A stretch of DNA of 64,000 nucleotides from Enterovibrio calviensis DSM 14347 (GTDB taxonomy: Bacteria > Pseudomonadota > Gammaproteobacteria > Enterobacterales > Vibrionaceae). Both the position numbers and the translations under genes were made by a program. Numbering within the stretch: the stretch's first letter is position 1; every line of letters starts with the position of its first letter. The notes beneath the pieces are model-generated. The model had not been told where the DNA came from. It ran no database searches and saw nothing but the letters and a program-made list of their open reading frames with translations. Shown here piece by piece: positions 22,282 through 31,519 of this stretch. The stretch covers positions 1 to 64,000 of the forward strand of contig NZ_JHZA01000020.1 of NCBI RefSeq assembly GCF_000621165.1, read 5' to 3'.

Positions 22282-25200
22282 ATGCGCCAGATATTTAAAT
22301 GGTTTTTGCTCGCTTTTCTCTTAATGAAAAGTGGCACAGCGTTAGCAGCCTATCAGGTTCTTGCTGTGCATTCTTATCATCCTGATTTTTTTTGGACGGA
22401 ATCTCTCGTCCGTGGGATAGAGCGGGGCATAGAAGGGAAAGACATTGTTGTCGAGCATACCTATCTCGACACCAAGCGTATTCAAACGGCTGACTTTATG
22501 TCGGAGCTGAAAAAGCTCTATCAGGCGCGCTTAAATGGCCACAAGTACGACGCCATTCTGACCACAGACAACGCAGCGTTGTGGCTTGTGAATGCACTGG
22601 CTGCAGAGTTAGGGGATATCCCGGTTATTTTCTCTGGACTCAATGTTCCTTCCTATGAGCCTTTTCAAAATATTCAACGTTTGTCAGGTGTTGAAGAGCT
22701 TATCAATGTGCAAGACAACCTTGCGCTCATTAAAACACTCCATCCCGAAGCCAAGCGAGTGTGGTTTGTTGCTGATGATGCCTACTCTAGTCGAGCGTAT
22801 TGGCAGGCAATAGAAAAGCAACTGGAACATGCCGATAATTTGGGTCTCGAGATCCATCGTCTTCATCAACTCAACTTTGACGACTTAACCAAGCGCATCG
22901 TCGAGTTTGAACCTGATGATGGCGATGTGGTGATGTTTGTTTCCTACTTCAAAGACATCGATGGTGCGTTCATGACGCACGGTGATTTACTGACTCAAGT
23001 GACCAAGAGTGCCAGGGTGCCGATTTATGGCGCGAATAGCTTTATGCTGCCTTACGGCATTATTGGCGGCATGATGGTTGATGGTGAGCATCATGGCGAG
23101 GTGCAGGCACAACTGTTGATTGAAGCGCTGTACACACCGAACATGCCACCGATTGTGGCTGACGCTAATCAACTCATGTTCGAATACAACACGGCAAAGA
23201 AAAAGCAGATTGATCTTACGCGGTTCTCGCAAGTGGTTGCGGTTAATCAACCTCCATCCTTCCTCGCGGCCAATCGAGACGCCATTCTCAGCAGCGTCGC
23301 TATTATGCTGATAGCGGGTGCGATTATCATGGTGTTGACCAAGCACATGCGTCAGCAAAAACGCGGCGAACGTCGATTAGCGCAAAGCCGCGCGTTGTTC
23401 AAAGGGGTCTTTGACCAAAGTCATCAATACATTGCATTGCTTGATTACCAAGGCCGAGTAGTGTCAGCCAATGGTGCATTTCAACGGATTTTCCCTCAAT
23501 GGGAAGTGCGGGAGTCTATGCCGCTTTGGCGTTGGAATGATTGGTTGAGTAGTGACAGATTAAAATTGCATATCGAATCATTGATTGAAGGGCAAACCAG
23601 CCGCTTTGAAGCGTGCCTGTTATCTGCTCAGCAAAACGAAGTGATACTGGATGTCGCATTAAAAGCCTTGCCTGATCATAGTGACGCGGATGCTCAGATC
23701 TTGTTTGAGGCAAGAGATGTTAGCCAGCGAAAATTGGCTGAGCAAAAGCTGCAGCGCAGTGAAGTGGAATATCGGATGTTGTATGAGCAACAACCTGTGA
23801 TGCTGCTGACCATTGATCATCAGTCACGCATTCAGTCAGTTAATCAATGTGCGACAGAGTGGCTAGGTTTCTCTAAGCGACATATGCTTGGGCACAAAGT
23901 AACGGATTTTTACGCTGATGATAGCTTGCCACCGCGCAGTCTGCTGGGGAGCAAAGATCGCCAGCGTTTTGGTATTTGGCGTCGTGAAATTCGCTATCGA
24001 ACCAGTGATGGGCAAGAGCGCTGGATTCGCGAAAGTGTTCGCTCGACACAAGTGCAGTCACAGCTTCTGCTGGTGGGGGAAGACATCACCGAAAACCGCC
24101 GCATGGAAGAGCAACTGCGCTATCAGGCACAACATGACTTTCTCACTGGCCTCTTCAATCGTAATTATTTCGAACTCTGTTTAGGTGATGCCTTACGTTC
24201 GGCAACGGACGAACACTTCGTGCATGCCATGTTCTATATCGACCTCGATCAGTTTCGTGTGATTAACGACACCGTCGGTCATGAAGCCGGTGATGAAGCA
24301 TTGAAGCAAACCGCGCAAGCGTTACGAGAGATGCTTCCTGATGGCGCGACCTTGGCACGCTTAGGTGGCGACGAGTTTGCCATCATTTGTTACCAATGCG
24401 ACGAAGCACAAGCGTTAGAGCAAGGTAAGCAAATCCTCGATGCGTTGAGTGAAATGGATTTTTACTGGAACAATACGCGCTTGGCGCTGGGTTGCTCCGT
24501 GGGTATTCGAATGCTAGACAAAACAGCGGGCACGCAGCAGCAAGTGCATGCTCAAGCTGATACAGCATGCTTTGCAGCGAAACACGATGGTCGAAGCCGT
24601 GTTCACCTATATCGTCCTGATGACGAAGAACTGCGCCGTCATGAGCGCGAAATGGCGTTTGTGAATCAGATCCATGCTGCCCTTGCTGAAGATAGGCTCG
24701 AAGTGCATGCACAGACTATCGAGAGCGTTTCTTCAAGACTGAAAGAAAAACTCTACTTTGAAGTCTTGGTAAGAATGCGAGATCGAGAGGGTAACCATGT
24801 CGCACCAGGCCTGTTTATTCCAGCCGCAGAACGTTACAACATGGCGCATCTGATCGATAAGCGAGTTATTGAGAAAACCTTGGGTTGGTTTGAATCCAAT
24901 CCCGAGTATATTGATGATATTGCGATGATTTCGATAAATCTGTCAGGACGCTCCATGAGTGATGAAGGTTTCATTGCATTTTTGATTGATGCCGTGACGA
25001 CCAGTCTTCTACCTAGCACTTCGATCTGTCTCGAAATCACCGAAACGGCAGCGATTGGAAATCTGACCGATGCGATCGAGCTATTCACCAAACTCAAGCG
25101 ATTGGGATGCACGATCGCACTGGATGATTTTGGCTCAGGTCTATCCTCATTTGGTTACCTCAAGCGTCTGCCCGTGGATATCATTAAGATTGATGGACAG

Positions 25201-25440
25201 TTCGTGCGTGATATTGCTGAAGATGAAACTGACTACGCCATGGTGCGTGCCATTCATGAATTGGCGACACAGATGGGCAAGAAGACCGTCGCTGAATTTG
25301 TTGAGAATGAAGCTATCCTCACCCGCTTGAGAACCCTTGGCGTTGATTTCGCACAGGGGTATCACTTCAGTAGACCTAAACCGATGGAAGCGTTGGTTAA
25401 AAGCGAATCGACACAGCAGTCAATCTTGATGATTGAATAA
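22282..25440 (+). CDS. ABC-substrate-binding-like sensor with PAS, GGDEF and EAL domains
   Basis: A 1052-residue c-di-GMP enzyme. In order: signal peptide (about 1-22), a periplasmic ABC_sub_bind-like domain (about 24-310), a membrane helix (about 334-353), two PAS domains (about 370-490 and 500-610), GGDEF (about 620-785) and EAL (about 800-1045). The cyclase motif RLGGDEF is intact (about 693-699) with no RxxD inhibitory site at the usual place. The EAL domain keeps ExLxR (EVLVR), the NLS and EITETA motifs and [10 protein letters not shown]...IKIDG, so phosphodiesterase activity is possible too. The periplasmic domain suggests ligand control, unknown. V. cholerae has a GGDEF gene (VC0072) nearby. 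Confidence 0.92.
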   Translation: MRQIFKWFLLAFLLMKSGTALAAYQVLAVHSYHPDFFWTESLVRGIERGIEGKDIVVEHTYLDTKRIQTADFMSELKKLYQARLNGHKYDAILTTDNAALWLVNALAAELGDIPVIFSGLNVPSYEPFQNIQRLSGVEELINVQDNLALIKTLHPEAKRVWFVADDAYSSRAYWQAIEKQLEHADNLGLEIHRLHQLNFDDLTKRIVEFEPDDGDVVMFVSYFKDIDGAFMTHGDLLTQVTKSARVPIYGANSFMLPYGIIGGMMVDGEHHGEVQAQLLIEALYTPNMPPIVADANQLMFEYNTAKKKQIDLTRFSQVVAVNQPPSFLAANRDAILSSVAIMLIAGAIIMVLTKHMRQQKRGERRLAQSRALFKGVFDQSHQYIALLDYQGRVVSANGAFQRIFPQWEVRESMPLWRWNDWLSSDRLKLHIESLIEGQTSRFEACLLSAQQNEVILDVALKALPDHSDADAQILFEARDVSQRKLAEQKLQRSEVEYRMLYEQQPVMLLTIDHQSRIQSVNQCATEWLGFSKRHMLGHKVTDFYADDSLPPRSLLGSKDRQRFGIWRREIRYRTSDGQERWIRESVRSTQVQSQLLLVGEDITENRRMEEQLRYQAQHDFLTGLFNRNYFELCLGDALRSATDEHFVHAMFYIDLDQFRVINDTVGHEAGDEALKQTAQALREMLPDGATLARLGGDEFAIICYQCDEAQALEQGKQILDALSEMDFYWNNTRLALGCSVGIRMLDKTAGTQQQVHAQADTACFAAKHDGRSRVHLYRPDDEELRRHEREMAFVNQIHAALAEDRLEVHAQTIESVSSRLKEKLYFEVLVRMRDREGNHVAPGLFIPAAERYNMAHLIDKRVIEKTLGWFESNPEYIDDIAMISINLSGRSMSDEGFIAFLIDAVTTSLLPSTSICLEITETAAIGNLTDAIELFTKLKRLGCTIALDDFGSGLSSFGYLKRLPVDIIKIDGQFVRDIAEDETDYAMVRAIHELATQMGKKTVAEFVENEAILTRLRTLGVDFAQGYHFSRPKPMEALVKSESTQQSILMIE

Positions 25441-25526
25441 ACCACAGAACGTTTGCCGTTTTCTTTACTCCAATTGGGCGCAGCTTGCGGTTATACTCGC
25501 CGAGAATAGTTTGCCGGAGAACTCAG

Positions 25527-26297
25527 GTGCAGATTGCTTTAACCTGCGAAGCGCCAACGCGCCAAGACACCCTAGATACAATCGCTGTGCGTTGGGGCCT
25601 TACCCACGATAGCGATGCGATATTCGCGCTGGTTTTAACCGAATCACGGTTAGAGCTTCGCAAGTTAGATGAGCCTAAGCTGGGCGCAGTGTTCGTTGAT
25701 CTTATCGGCGGCGCGGTCGGTCATCGCCGTAAATTTGGTGGTGGTAAGGGGCAGTCTATTGCGAAAGCAGTCGGCCTAAACAAAGGGGCAACCCCAACAG
25801 TACTCGATGCCACCGCGGGGCTAGGGCGCGATGCGTTCGTACTGGCGTCACTTGGCTGTAAGGTTCAGATGGTAGAACGCCACCCAGTGGTTGCCGCGCT
25901 TCTTGAAGATGGCTTAGAACGTGCCAAGTTGGATCCTGAAATTGGCCATTGGGTGACTGAGCGCCTTTCCATGGTACATGCGTCCAGTCACGATGCGCTG
26001 ACCCAACTGGTTGAAGATACGACGCGTGAACGCCCTGATGTGGTCTACCTTGACCCCATGTATCCGCATAAGAAGAAATCTGCACTCGTCAAAAAAGAAA
26101 TGCGCGTGTTTCAATCGCTAGTTGGTGCAGATCATGATGCTGACGGTTTGTTTGCACCAGCCTATCAATTGGCGACTAAACGTGTAGTGGTAAAGCGTCC
26201 TGATTATGCTGAATTTATTGCGGGCGAGTCTCCTTCGACTCAGATTGAAACCAAGAAAAATCGTTTCGACGTTTATGTGAAAGCGGCGATGCGTTAA
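25527..26297 (+). CDS. rsmJ: 16S rRNA m2G1516 methyltransferase RsmJ
   Basis: RsmJ (YhiQ) methylates G1516 of 16S rRNA. The 256-residue product has [18 protein letters not shown], the SAM site [19 protein letters not shown], and [20 protein letters not shown] with the DPMYP catalytic motif. I prefer GTG 25527 (GGAGA 6 bases upstream), giving near the E. coli length of 250; the frame is open back to 25485. A small cysteine-containing gene follows directly. Confidence 0.94.
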   Translation: MQIALTCEAPTRQDTLDTIAVRWGLTHDSDAIFALVLTESRLELRKLDEPKLGAVFVDLIGGAVGHRRKFGGGKGQSIAKAVGLNKGATPTVLDATAGLGRDAFVLASLGCKVQMVERHPVVAALLEDGLERAKLDPEIGHWVTERLSMVHASSHDALTQLVEDTTRERPDVVYLDPMYPHKKKSALVKKEMRVFQSLVGADHDADGLFAPAYQLATKRVVVKRPDYAEFIAGESPSTQIETKKNRFDVYVKAAMR

Positions 26298-26306
26298 GCA
26301 GGAAGA

Positions 26307-26471
26307 GTGACTGTGGCAAAAACCTTATGTGACTGGAAAAGTAAAGACATTGAAAAAGAGGTGTTGGAACTGGCGAAGCTGGTAAAAGCGCCTGAGTATG
26401 CGTGTCGTAAGTGTGCTCGCGTGGCGAATACTAAAAAAGTGCTGTGTAAGCCGATCCCTCTGAAACCGTAA
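26307..26471 (+). CDS. small conserved-looking Cys-containing protein, 54 aa
   Basis: Short frame read directly from GTG 26307 to TAA 26471, 9 bases after rsmJ, with AGGA at 26299-26302. The product (MTVAKTLCDWKSKD...) is rich in lysine, has a CRKC pair in the middle (about residues 33-36) and further cysteines near residues 8 and 47, suggesting metal binding. It looks coding: compact, basic, and coupled to rsmJ. I do not recognise a named family and suggest no function. Confidence 0.65.
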   Translation: MTVAKTLCDWKSKDIEKEVLELAKLVKAPEYACRKCARVANTKKVLCKPIPLKP

Positions 26472-26530
26472 ACGGTTATCTCGCGTTTCTGACGCGATGT
26501 TTCTTACTATTTAACTTCCTCATTCTAAAA

Positions 26531-26557
26531 ACAAAAACGCCTCCATAAGGAGGCGTC
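26531..26557 (-). terminator. minus-strand terminator of the 30-aa gene
   Basis: Stem ACGCCTCC / GGAGGCGT with ATAA loop; on the minus strand it is followed by five T. It lies 16 bases after the stop of the 30-residue frame at 26573, which supports that frame being a real transcript. Confidence 0.75.
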
Positions 26558-26572
26558 TGTCGTTGGCGAGGA

Positions 26573-26665
26573 TTACTCCATGCCTTTGACTAGCAGAACT
26601 GTCAGCAGACCGGTAACAACCGACACCATCAAGCCTGACACTATGATCCAAGGTAACATATCCAT
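26573..26665 (-). CDS. tiny membrane protein, 30 aa
   Basis: Short frame on the minus strand, ATG at 26665, TAA at 26573. The product MDMLPWIIVSGLMVSVVTGL followed by a further short hydrophobic stretch and KGME is one hydrophobic helix, typical of very small inner-membrane proteins. A dedicated minus-strand terminator follows 16 bases after the stop. The ribosome site is weak. No family recognised. Confidence 0.5.
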   Translation of the reverse strand: MDMLPWIIVSGLMVSVVTGLLTVLLVKGME

Positions 26666-26829
26666 GATTGGGCGTGCTCACTATCAAAAAGTTTGGACAT
26701 CAATTTTTTACCTTCCTATTTGATAACAGCTACTTTGTCTTAACAATGCGTTGTAAATAGCCCTTAATGATTATTAACGTATTGAAACATATTAGGTTGT
26801 TTTTAATGCCTTTCGTGAATTATGTGAAT

Positions 26830-26857
26830 AAAAAAACGCCCAGATGGGCGTTTTTTT
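26830..26857. terminator. terminator of the hemCDXY operon
   Basis: Stem AAAAAACGCCC / GGGCGTTTTTTT with an AGAT loop, T-rich on both strands, 15 bases beyond the hemY stop at 26872. Confidence 0.85.
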
Positions 26858-26871
26858 GTGCGTGAAATGTT

Positions 26872-28059
26872 TCAGTCTTTGTGAGGTAGCGCCAGTTTTA
26901 AGGCTTCACGTGAAACATGGTTGGCTTCACCTGATTCATTAAGCTTCTCAAGGGTATCGACTAACCACGCATAGTCAGTGACATCAGGGCGAACATCGAG
27001 CGCTCTTTCAAAGTGCTGGCGCGCTTCTGCCCATTTTCCTTCTCGGAAATATAACTGTCCCAATGCGCTGTGCGTGATCGGATTGTTTTCGTTGTAGCGC
27101 AGCAAATCCTGCAACTTCAAAATCGCAGGGTGGTAGTCAGGCAGAGACAATTCAGACACAAGACCGATAAGGGTTTCATCCGGCTTCTTCTTCAGGTTCT
27201 CACGCAAAATAATGTAAGCCTCAGAATCTGCCTGTCTTGCGATCAATTGCTTCACCAAACAGGCGATCAGCGGTGTTTGCTGACGGGCAGCGCGCGAAAG
27301 GCTGTTCCAATGTGCGAGAAGACCATCACTGCCTTTCTGCGTGGCAATATGTGCCATTAGGCCGCATTCTGCTTTGATCTCAAGTTTGGCAGCTTCGTCA
27401 TCGGTAATGGCTTTTACGCGCTTGAGCGATGGCAGCAAACGTAACAAAGCTTGCCAGTCTTGTAGCTGCAGATAGGTGTCTTTGAGTAAGTTAAGCAAGA
27501 TGGCATTGCGAGGGTTTGCATCCACCAGGCCTTGAAGGCTCGCTAACGCTTCTTCGTATTGGCCTTGGCGATATTGCAATTTGGCGCGAGTCAACGCGGT
27601 TGCCAGACTGTCAGCGCCAAAATCAGCTGCTTGCTGTAAGTAGCGGTCGCGATTATCAACATCACCACGGCCTTGCGCGGCTTCTGCCGCGGCCAAGTAG
27701 TTCAGCAGTGGCGCATCACTAAAGTTAGCGCCTTTGACGACGAGCTTCTCAGCTTGCTTCCAATCACCTTCTAGCAGCTTCACCAAACCTTGGTTCGTGA
27801 AGCTGCGTGCCTTTTTGCTCTTACGGCCAGAAAACCAGCCACGCGTAGAGCTAGACAGTGAGAACAGCTTGCGAATAATAAGCTCAAGTAGAAACAAAGC
27901 ACCGAATGCGGCAATCACCACAATGACCAATGTGGTCAGGCTCATTTCAATGGTTTGATTCGCCGCAGAGATCAGCACATAGCCTTGATTGCCCGCCAAG
28001 TCTGGGCCAACAACCAATCCAGCGATCAGTGCGATGACTAATAGGAGGATTTTTATCAT
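26872..28059 (-). CDS. hemY: heme biosynthesis-associated protein HemY
   Basis: HemY of proteobacteria (not protoporphyrinogen oxidase) is an inner-membrane TPR protein of uncertain role in late heme synthesis. The 395-residue product has two N-terminal hydrophobic segments (about residues 3-22 and 40-62) and tetratricopeptide-type helices through the rest, e.g. ALGQLYFREGKWAEARQHFERALDVRP. Last gene of hemC-hemD-hemX-hemY, overlapping hemX by 4 bases. Confidence 0.94.
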   Translation of the reverse strand: MIKILLLVIALIAGLVVGPDLAGNQGYVLISAANQTIEMSLTTLVIVVIAAFGALFLLELIIRKLFSLSSSTRGWFSGRKSKKARSFTNQGLVKLLEGDWKQAEKLVVKGANFSDAPLLNYLAAAEAAQGRGDVDNRDRYLQQAADFGADSLATALTRAKLQYRQGQYEEALASLQGLVDANPRNAILLNLLKDTYLQLQDWQALLRLLPSLKRVKAITDDEAAKLEIKAECGLMAHIATQKGSDGLLAHWNSLSRAARQQTPLIACLVKQLIARQADSEAYIILRENLKKKPDETLIGLVSELSLPDYHPAILKLQDLLRYNENNPITHSALGQLYFREGKWAEARQHFERALDVRPDVTDYAWLVDTLEKLNESGEANHVSREALKLALPHKD

Positions 28060-29282
28060 TGGCTAGACCCCTCTGCAGGCAATGGCGCGAGGTCTCGACG
28101 CAATCGGTCTGCCAGCAAATCGCTCACCAACTGCTGGCTTTCAAGGGCCTCTGGGTAGCTGACTTCAATGGTCTGTTGGCTGAGCGTGTCGAGCGTGCTG
28201 ATAAAGCTCTCGGTGATCTTGGCGTCTTGATTGTAAAAACGCGCCGCCCATTCTTCTGCTGTGTTAATCGACTCAGCATACAAACGACCGTTCTCGCGAT
28301 AAACCGCCGTGATGGCCTGATCCAATTTCGCTTTAAGGTTCTCTTGCAAGTAGAAGGTCTGGGCTGGTGTCAGTAATGGCACCACATCGCCTTCACGCTT
28401 GCGATAAGTAATGAATTGGCCGACGAAGTCGCTCATGGACGCTTTTAAGTTTTGCTGCCAATCATCAACATTGCCTGAGACTTGCTCAGGTGTCACCGCC
28501 TCGCCTTCAGGCATGATGGCATTGGCTAATGGCAGTTTGTCCACTTCTTGTTGCAAGCTATTGAGTCGTAAAACAATGCCATCACGATCAATGCGTTTAA
28601 TGGCTTTCAGTTGCTGAATGTCTTTCGCCATCGCTTGGCGCACGGGGGTTAGCGATGGGTCATTCAACGCCGCAATACGTTGATCGGCGGTTTCCATTAA
28701 GGTCGTGGCCGTGAGCACATCATGCTCAAGCCATAATTGGCGACCTGCTTGGTTTACCAAGTAGTCGGCTTCAGCCAGCAACCAATCATTAGGGCGACGA
28801 CCTTTAACGTCAGCAAGTGCTGATTGCAGGCTAAGAATGGTTTTGTCTTGTTGCTCGATCAAAACGAGCGTGTCTTGCGTGGCTTTTTGCACCGCGCTTT
28901 GTGTTTGTGCTTCGCTGTTAGCGAGTGCAGTTTCCAATGCTGAAACTTGTGAGGTGAGGGCTGCAATGCCTGCGTTCACTTGTGTTGATTGCTGGTGGCC
29001 GTGGTAATAAAGGCCGCCACCGAGTGCGATAACCAACACAATAGCGACAACTGCTAATCCGCGACCGCTCTTTTGTTTCTTGGCGGGGGAGGCTGTTTGT
29101 GAATCTTTCGCTGGCGTTGTAGTTGCTGAAGACGATGTTTCGTCAGCGGATTTAGACACCGTAGTGTCGGTGGTAGAACGAGAGTTGGTGGCATTGTCAG
29201 ACGCATTCTTCGCCGTGTCTTTAGGGGATGCTGGCGCTGTTGTGTCTTTCTCCGTGCCTGAAGGTTTATTCTTATCTGTCAT
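28056..29282 (-). CDS. hemX: HemX-family membrane protein
   Basis: HemX is annotated as an uroporphyrinogen-III C-methyltransferase-like protein but is a membrane-anchored partner of HemY without a clear catalytic site. The 408-residue product has a Thr/Ser/Ala/Lys-rich cytoplasmic N-terminus (about 1-72), one membrane helix (GLAVVAIVLVIALGGGLYY, about 75-93), a coiled-coil stretch (about 100-160) and the HemX domain containing DWLLAEADYLVNQAGRQLWLE. Overlaps hemD by 11 bases and hemY by 4. Confidence 0.93.
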   Translation of the reverse strand: MTDKNKPSGTEKDTTAPASPKDTAKNASDNATNSRSTTDTTVSKSADETSSSATTTPAKDSQTASPAKKQKSGRGLAVVAIVLVIALGGGLYYHGHQQSTQVNAGIAALTSQVSALETALANSEAQTQSAVQKATQDTLVLIEQQDKTILSLQSALADVKGRRPNDWLLAEADYLVNQAGRQLWLEHDVLTATTLMETADQRIAALNDPSLTPVRQAMAKDIQQLKAIKRIDRDGIVLRLNSLQQEVDKLPLANAIMPEGEAVTPEQVSGNVDDWQQNLKASMSDFVGQFITYRKREGDVVPLLTPAQTFYLQENLKAKLDQAITAVYRENGRLYAESINTAEEWAARFYNQDAKITESFISTLDTLSQQTIEVSYPEALESQQLVSDLLADRLRRDLAPLPAEGSSQ

Positions 29283-30039
29283 CCGAATGTCCCGAGTTGT
29301 TCATCTCGTATAAAGCGCGTAGCAGCGACTGATTAGATGCGCTGTTTACGCAGTTGATTGCTGAAAAACCAAAGCCAATTGCTTGATTGTAAATCCGTTT
29401 GCTTGGCACCAGTATATGGCATTCTTTTAACCATTGCTGGTCACACTCTGAGATTGTCTGGCATAAAAGTGAAAGTTGTTCGCCACTGGTGATCACGAAG
29501 GTATCAACGTGCTCTTTGCGCCATTGTGTGGTTAATGATGATAGGGCGTCCGCGTTCCAGTGTCGTTGATAGGCTTCAAAATAGCGTACCTTGACCCCAT
29601 TTTCAGCGAGGTTGTCTCCTAGTAAGGTTCGACCGCCGTTCCCTCTTAGGATCAGGACATTGAGGGCATCAACTTTCGAAAAAACAGGCAACGTCAGCAT
29701 GCCTTCACTGTCTTCGGTTGGGGGTTGAATCGCATCCACTTGGCCGAGAGCCTGCCAAGTATTGGCTGTCTTTTCACCCACTGCCACGAAATGCAGATCT
29801 TTGCGCCAAGGGGTATTTTGCTCGGTTAAATGGGCTTGTGCATATTCAATAGCGCGGGGGCTGACAGCCACAACGACACTGCCGCTGGGCAGTGCGTTTA
29901 ATGTGTCTGAGAGTGTTGGGAGGTCGGCGCCAGCAGAAAAAGACAACAAAGGCGCGGGCAGCGCCTTTATTCCTGCGTGATTGAGGCTGTCGACCAGCTC
30001 ATAACACGCAGGTGCAGGACGGACGACCACGACGGTCAT
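29272..30039 (-). CDS. hemD: uroporphyrinogen-III synthase HemD
   Basis: HemD closes and isomerises hydroxymethylbilane into uroporphyrinogen III. The 255-residue product has the two-domain HemD pattern: VVVVRPAPA at the start, [11 protein letters not shown] and [14 protein letters not shown] in the middle, [16 protein letters not shown] and FVITSGEQL. HemD sequences diverge quickly, but position between hemC and hemX makes the call safe. Overlaps hemC by 4 bases. Confidence 0.95.
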   Translation of the reverse strand: MTVVVVRPAPACYELVDSLNHAGIKALPAPLLSFSAGADLPTLSDTLNALPSGSVVVAVSPRAIEYAQAHLTEQNTPWRKDLHFVAVGEKTANTWQALGQVDAIQPPTEDSEGMLTLPVFSKVDALNVLILRGNGGRTLLGDNLAENGVKVRYFEAYQRHWNADALSSLTTQWRKEHVDTFVITSGEQLSLLCQTISECDQQWLKECHILVPSKRIYNQAIGFGFSAINCVNSASNQSLLRALYEMNNSGHSDDR

Positions 30040-30971
30040 ATTTCGTCCTGATACAGTTTTTCAAGAATCGGGCGTGCGCCTTCTGCCAACAATTGTTCAG
30101 CAAGGCCAGTACCTAACTCTTCGGCTTTTTCTAGTGGGCCAGTCACTTCGCCACGAATGATTTCGCTGCCGTCGGGTTCGCCGACTAACGCGCGCAAATA
30201 GATTTGATCGCCTTGGATTTCTGAATAGCTGCCGATAGGTACCTGACAGCCGCCTTGCAGGCGATTGTTCATCGCACGCTCGCAGAGCACGCGGTAAGTG
30301 GTGTTGGCGTCAGATAGCGGCTCTAGCAATGTGCGTACACGCTCATCATCGAGTCGACACTCAATGCCCACTGCGCCTTGTCCTACCGCCGGCAGGATTT
30401 CTTCTGGTTCAATTTCGTTGCGAATACGATCGTGCAGACCGAGACGCTTCAAGCCAGCAGCCGCAAGAATGATGGCGTCATACTCACCATTATCGAGCTT
30501 ACCTAAACGTGTTCCAACGTTTCCGCGCAAATCCTTCACCACGAGGTCAGGGCGCATTTCACGAACCTGACACTGACGACGAAGGCTTGATGTGCCGACG
30601 ATAGCACCTTGAGGAAGATCGCTGATGCTGGCGTACGTGTTTGATACAAAGGCATCACGCGGGTCATCGCGCTCACAAATTGTCACCAATCCCAAACCTT
30701 CAGGGAATTCGACAGGGACGTCTTTCATCGAGTGAACGGCAATATCAGCACGTCCTTCGATCATGGCTTGCTCTAGTTCTTTGACGAACAGGCCTTTACC
30801 ACCGACTTTAGCCAGCGGTGTGTCGAGAATAATGTCGCCTTTGGTCACCATAGGCACCAGTTCGACAATTAAACCGGGATGCGTGGCTTCAAGAGCGGCT
30901 TTAACATATTCGGCTTGCCACAGCGCAAGTGGGCTTTTGCGTGTCGCGATGCGGATTGGTGTTGAATTCAT
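30036..30971 (-). CDS. hemC: porphobilinogen deaminase HemC
   Basis: HemC polymerises four porphobilinogens into hydroxymethylbilane. The product closely follows E. coli Hem[64 protein letters not shown] and the cofactor-attachment Cys in [13 protein letters not shown] favour ATG 30971 (311 residues, [11 protein letters not shown]), close to the E. coli N-terminus; ATG 30983 would add four residues. First gene of the minus-strand hem operon, divergent from cyaA with 548 bases between, the same layout as E. coli. Confidence 0.96.
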   Translation of the reverse strand: MNSTPIRIATRKSPLALWQAEYVKAALEATHPGLIVELVPMVTKGDIILDTPLAKVGGKGLFVKELEQAMIEGRADIAVHSMKDVPVEFPEGLGLVTICERDDPRDAFVSNTYASISDLPQGAIVGTSSLRRQCQVREMRPDLVVKDLRGNVGTRLGKLDNGEYDAIILAAAGLKRLGLHDRIRNEIEPEEILPAVGQGAVGIECRLDDERVRTLLEPLSDANTTYRVLCERAMNNRLQGGCQVPIGSYSEIQGDQIYLRALVGEPDGSEIIRGEVTGPLEKAEELGTGLAEQLLAEGARPILEKLYQDEI

Positions 30972-30983
30972 AGTGGGGTCCAT

Positions 30984-31519
30984 GTGATTTTCATTCTCTC
31001 ATCGTATCACCGCTTCTTATTTCTAAACCACCTCAAGATAAAGGTTTTCAGAGGTCTGTCGGTGCGTATGACGTGACCTACATGGTACTCAGTGGGTAAA
31101 GTAAACACGTGGAAATGATGTGTCGACACAAGCGCGTCTCATAAATTAGGCAGGAGAACGCCACTTGGTGATGCCGAGATGGTGGGTAAATATCATTTGA
31201 GGGCAATAACCACGGGGCAAAACGTGCGAAGCGCGGCTGCGTAGACTACTCTGTGTGATATGGATCAAATAATAACGGTCGATATAGGGTGTGAAATACT
31301 ACTTGGTTCACCTTATTTCGAATCAAATTTGAGATAGATCGTAATGTATCTCACAGTTTTGTTCACGGAGTGAGCTAACTCATGCGAAAAAATCGCGTCT
31401 TTGGTTGCTTTACGCTCCGAGTAAAAACTGTTAGATTGATCACGTTTTTATCCATGGGCCTCACGGTAGTAATAAATCGGTGAGACCTGTTTCGTTGACT
31501 AGGATGTCGGCAACTTTGG
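30984..31519. promoter_or_regulatory. hemC-cyaA divergent control region
   Basis: This 536-base gap contains no gene I can support. It must hold the divergent promoters of hemC and cyaA. Two candidate sites are visible: a CRP-like site (TGTGA, six bases, TCAAA; 31254-31269) and an inverted repeat TGAGATA / TATCTCA with ten bases between (31330-31353). In E. coli cyaA is repressed by cAMP-CRP, so the first is a plausible feedback operator. Confidence 0.5.
31254..31269 (+). promoter_or_regulatory. candidate CRP site upstream of cyaA
   Basis: TGTGA-N6-TCAAA differs by one base from the CRP half-site pair TGTGA-N6-TCACA. It is 251 bases ahead of the cyaA ATG. CRP control of cyaA is established in E. 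coli; here it is inference from sequence. Confidence 0.5.
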
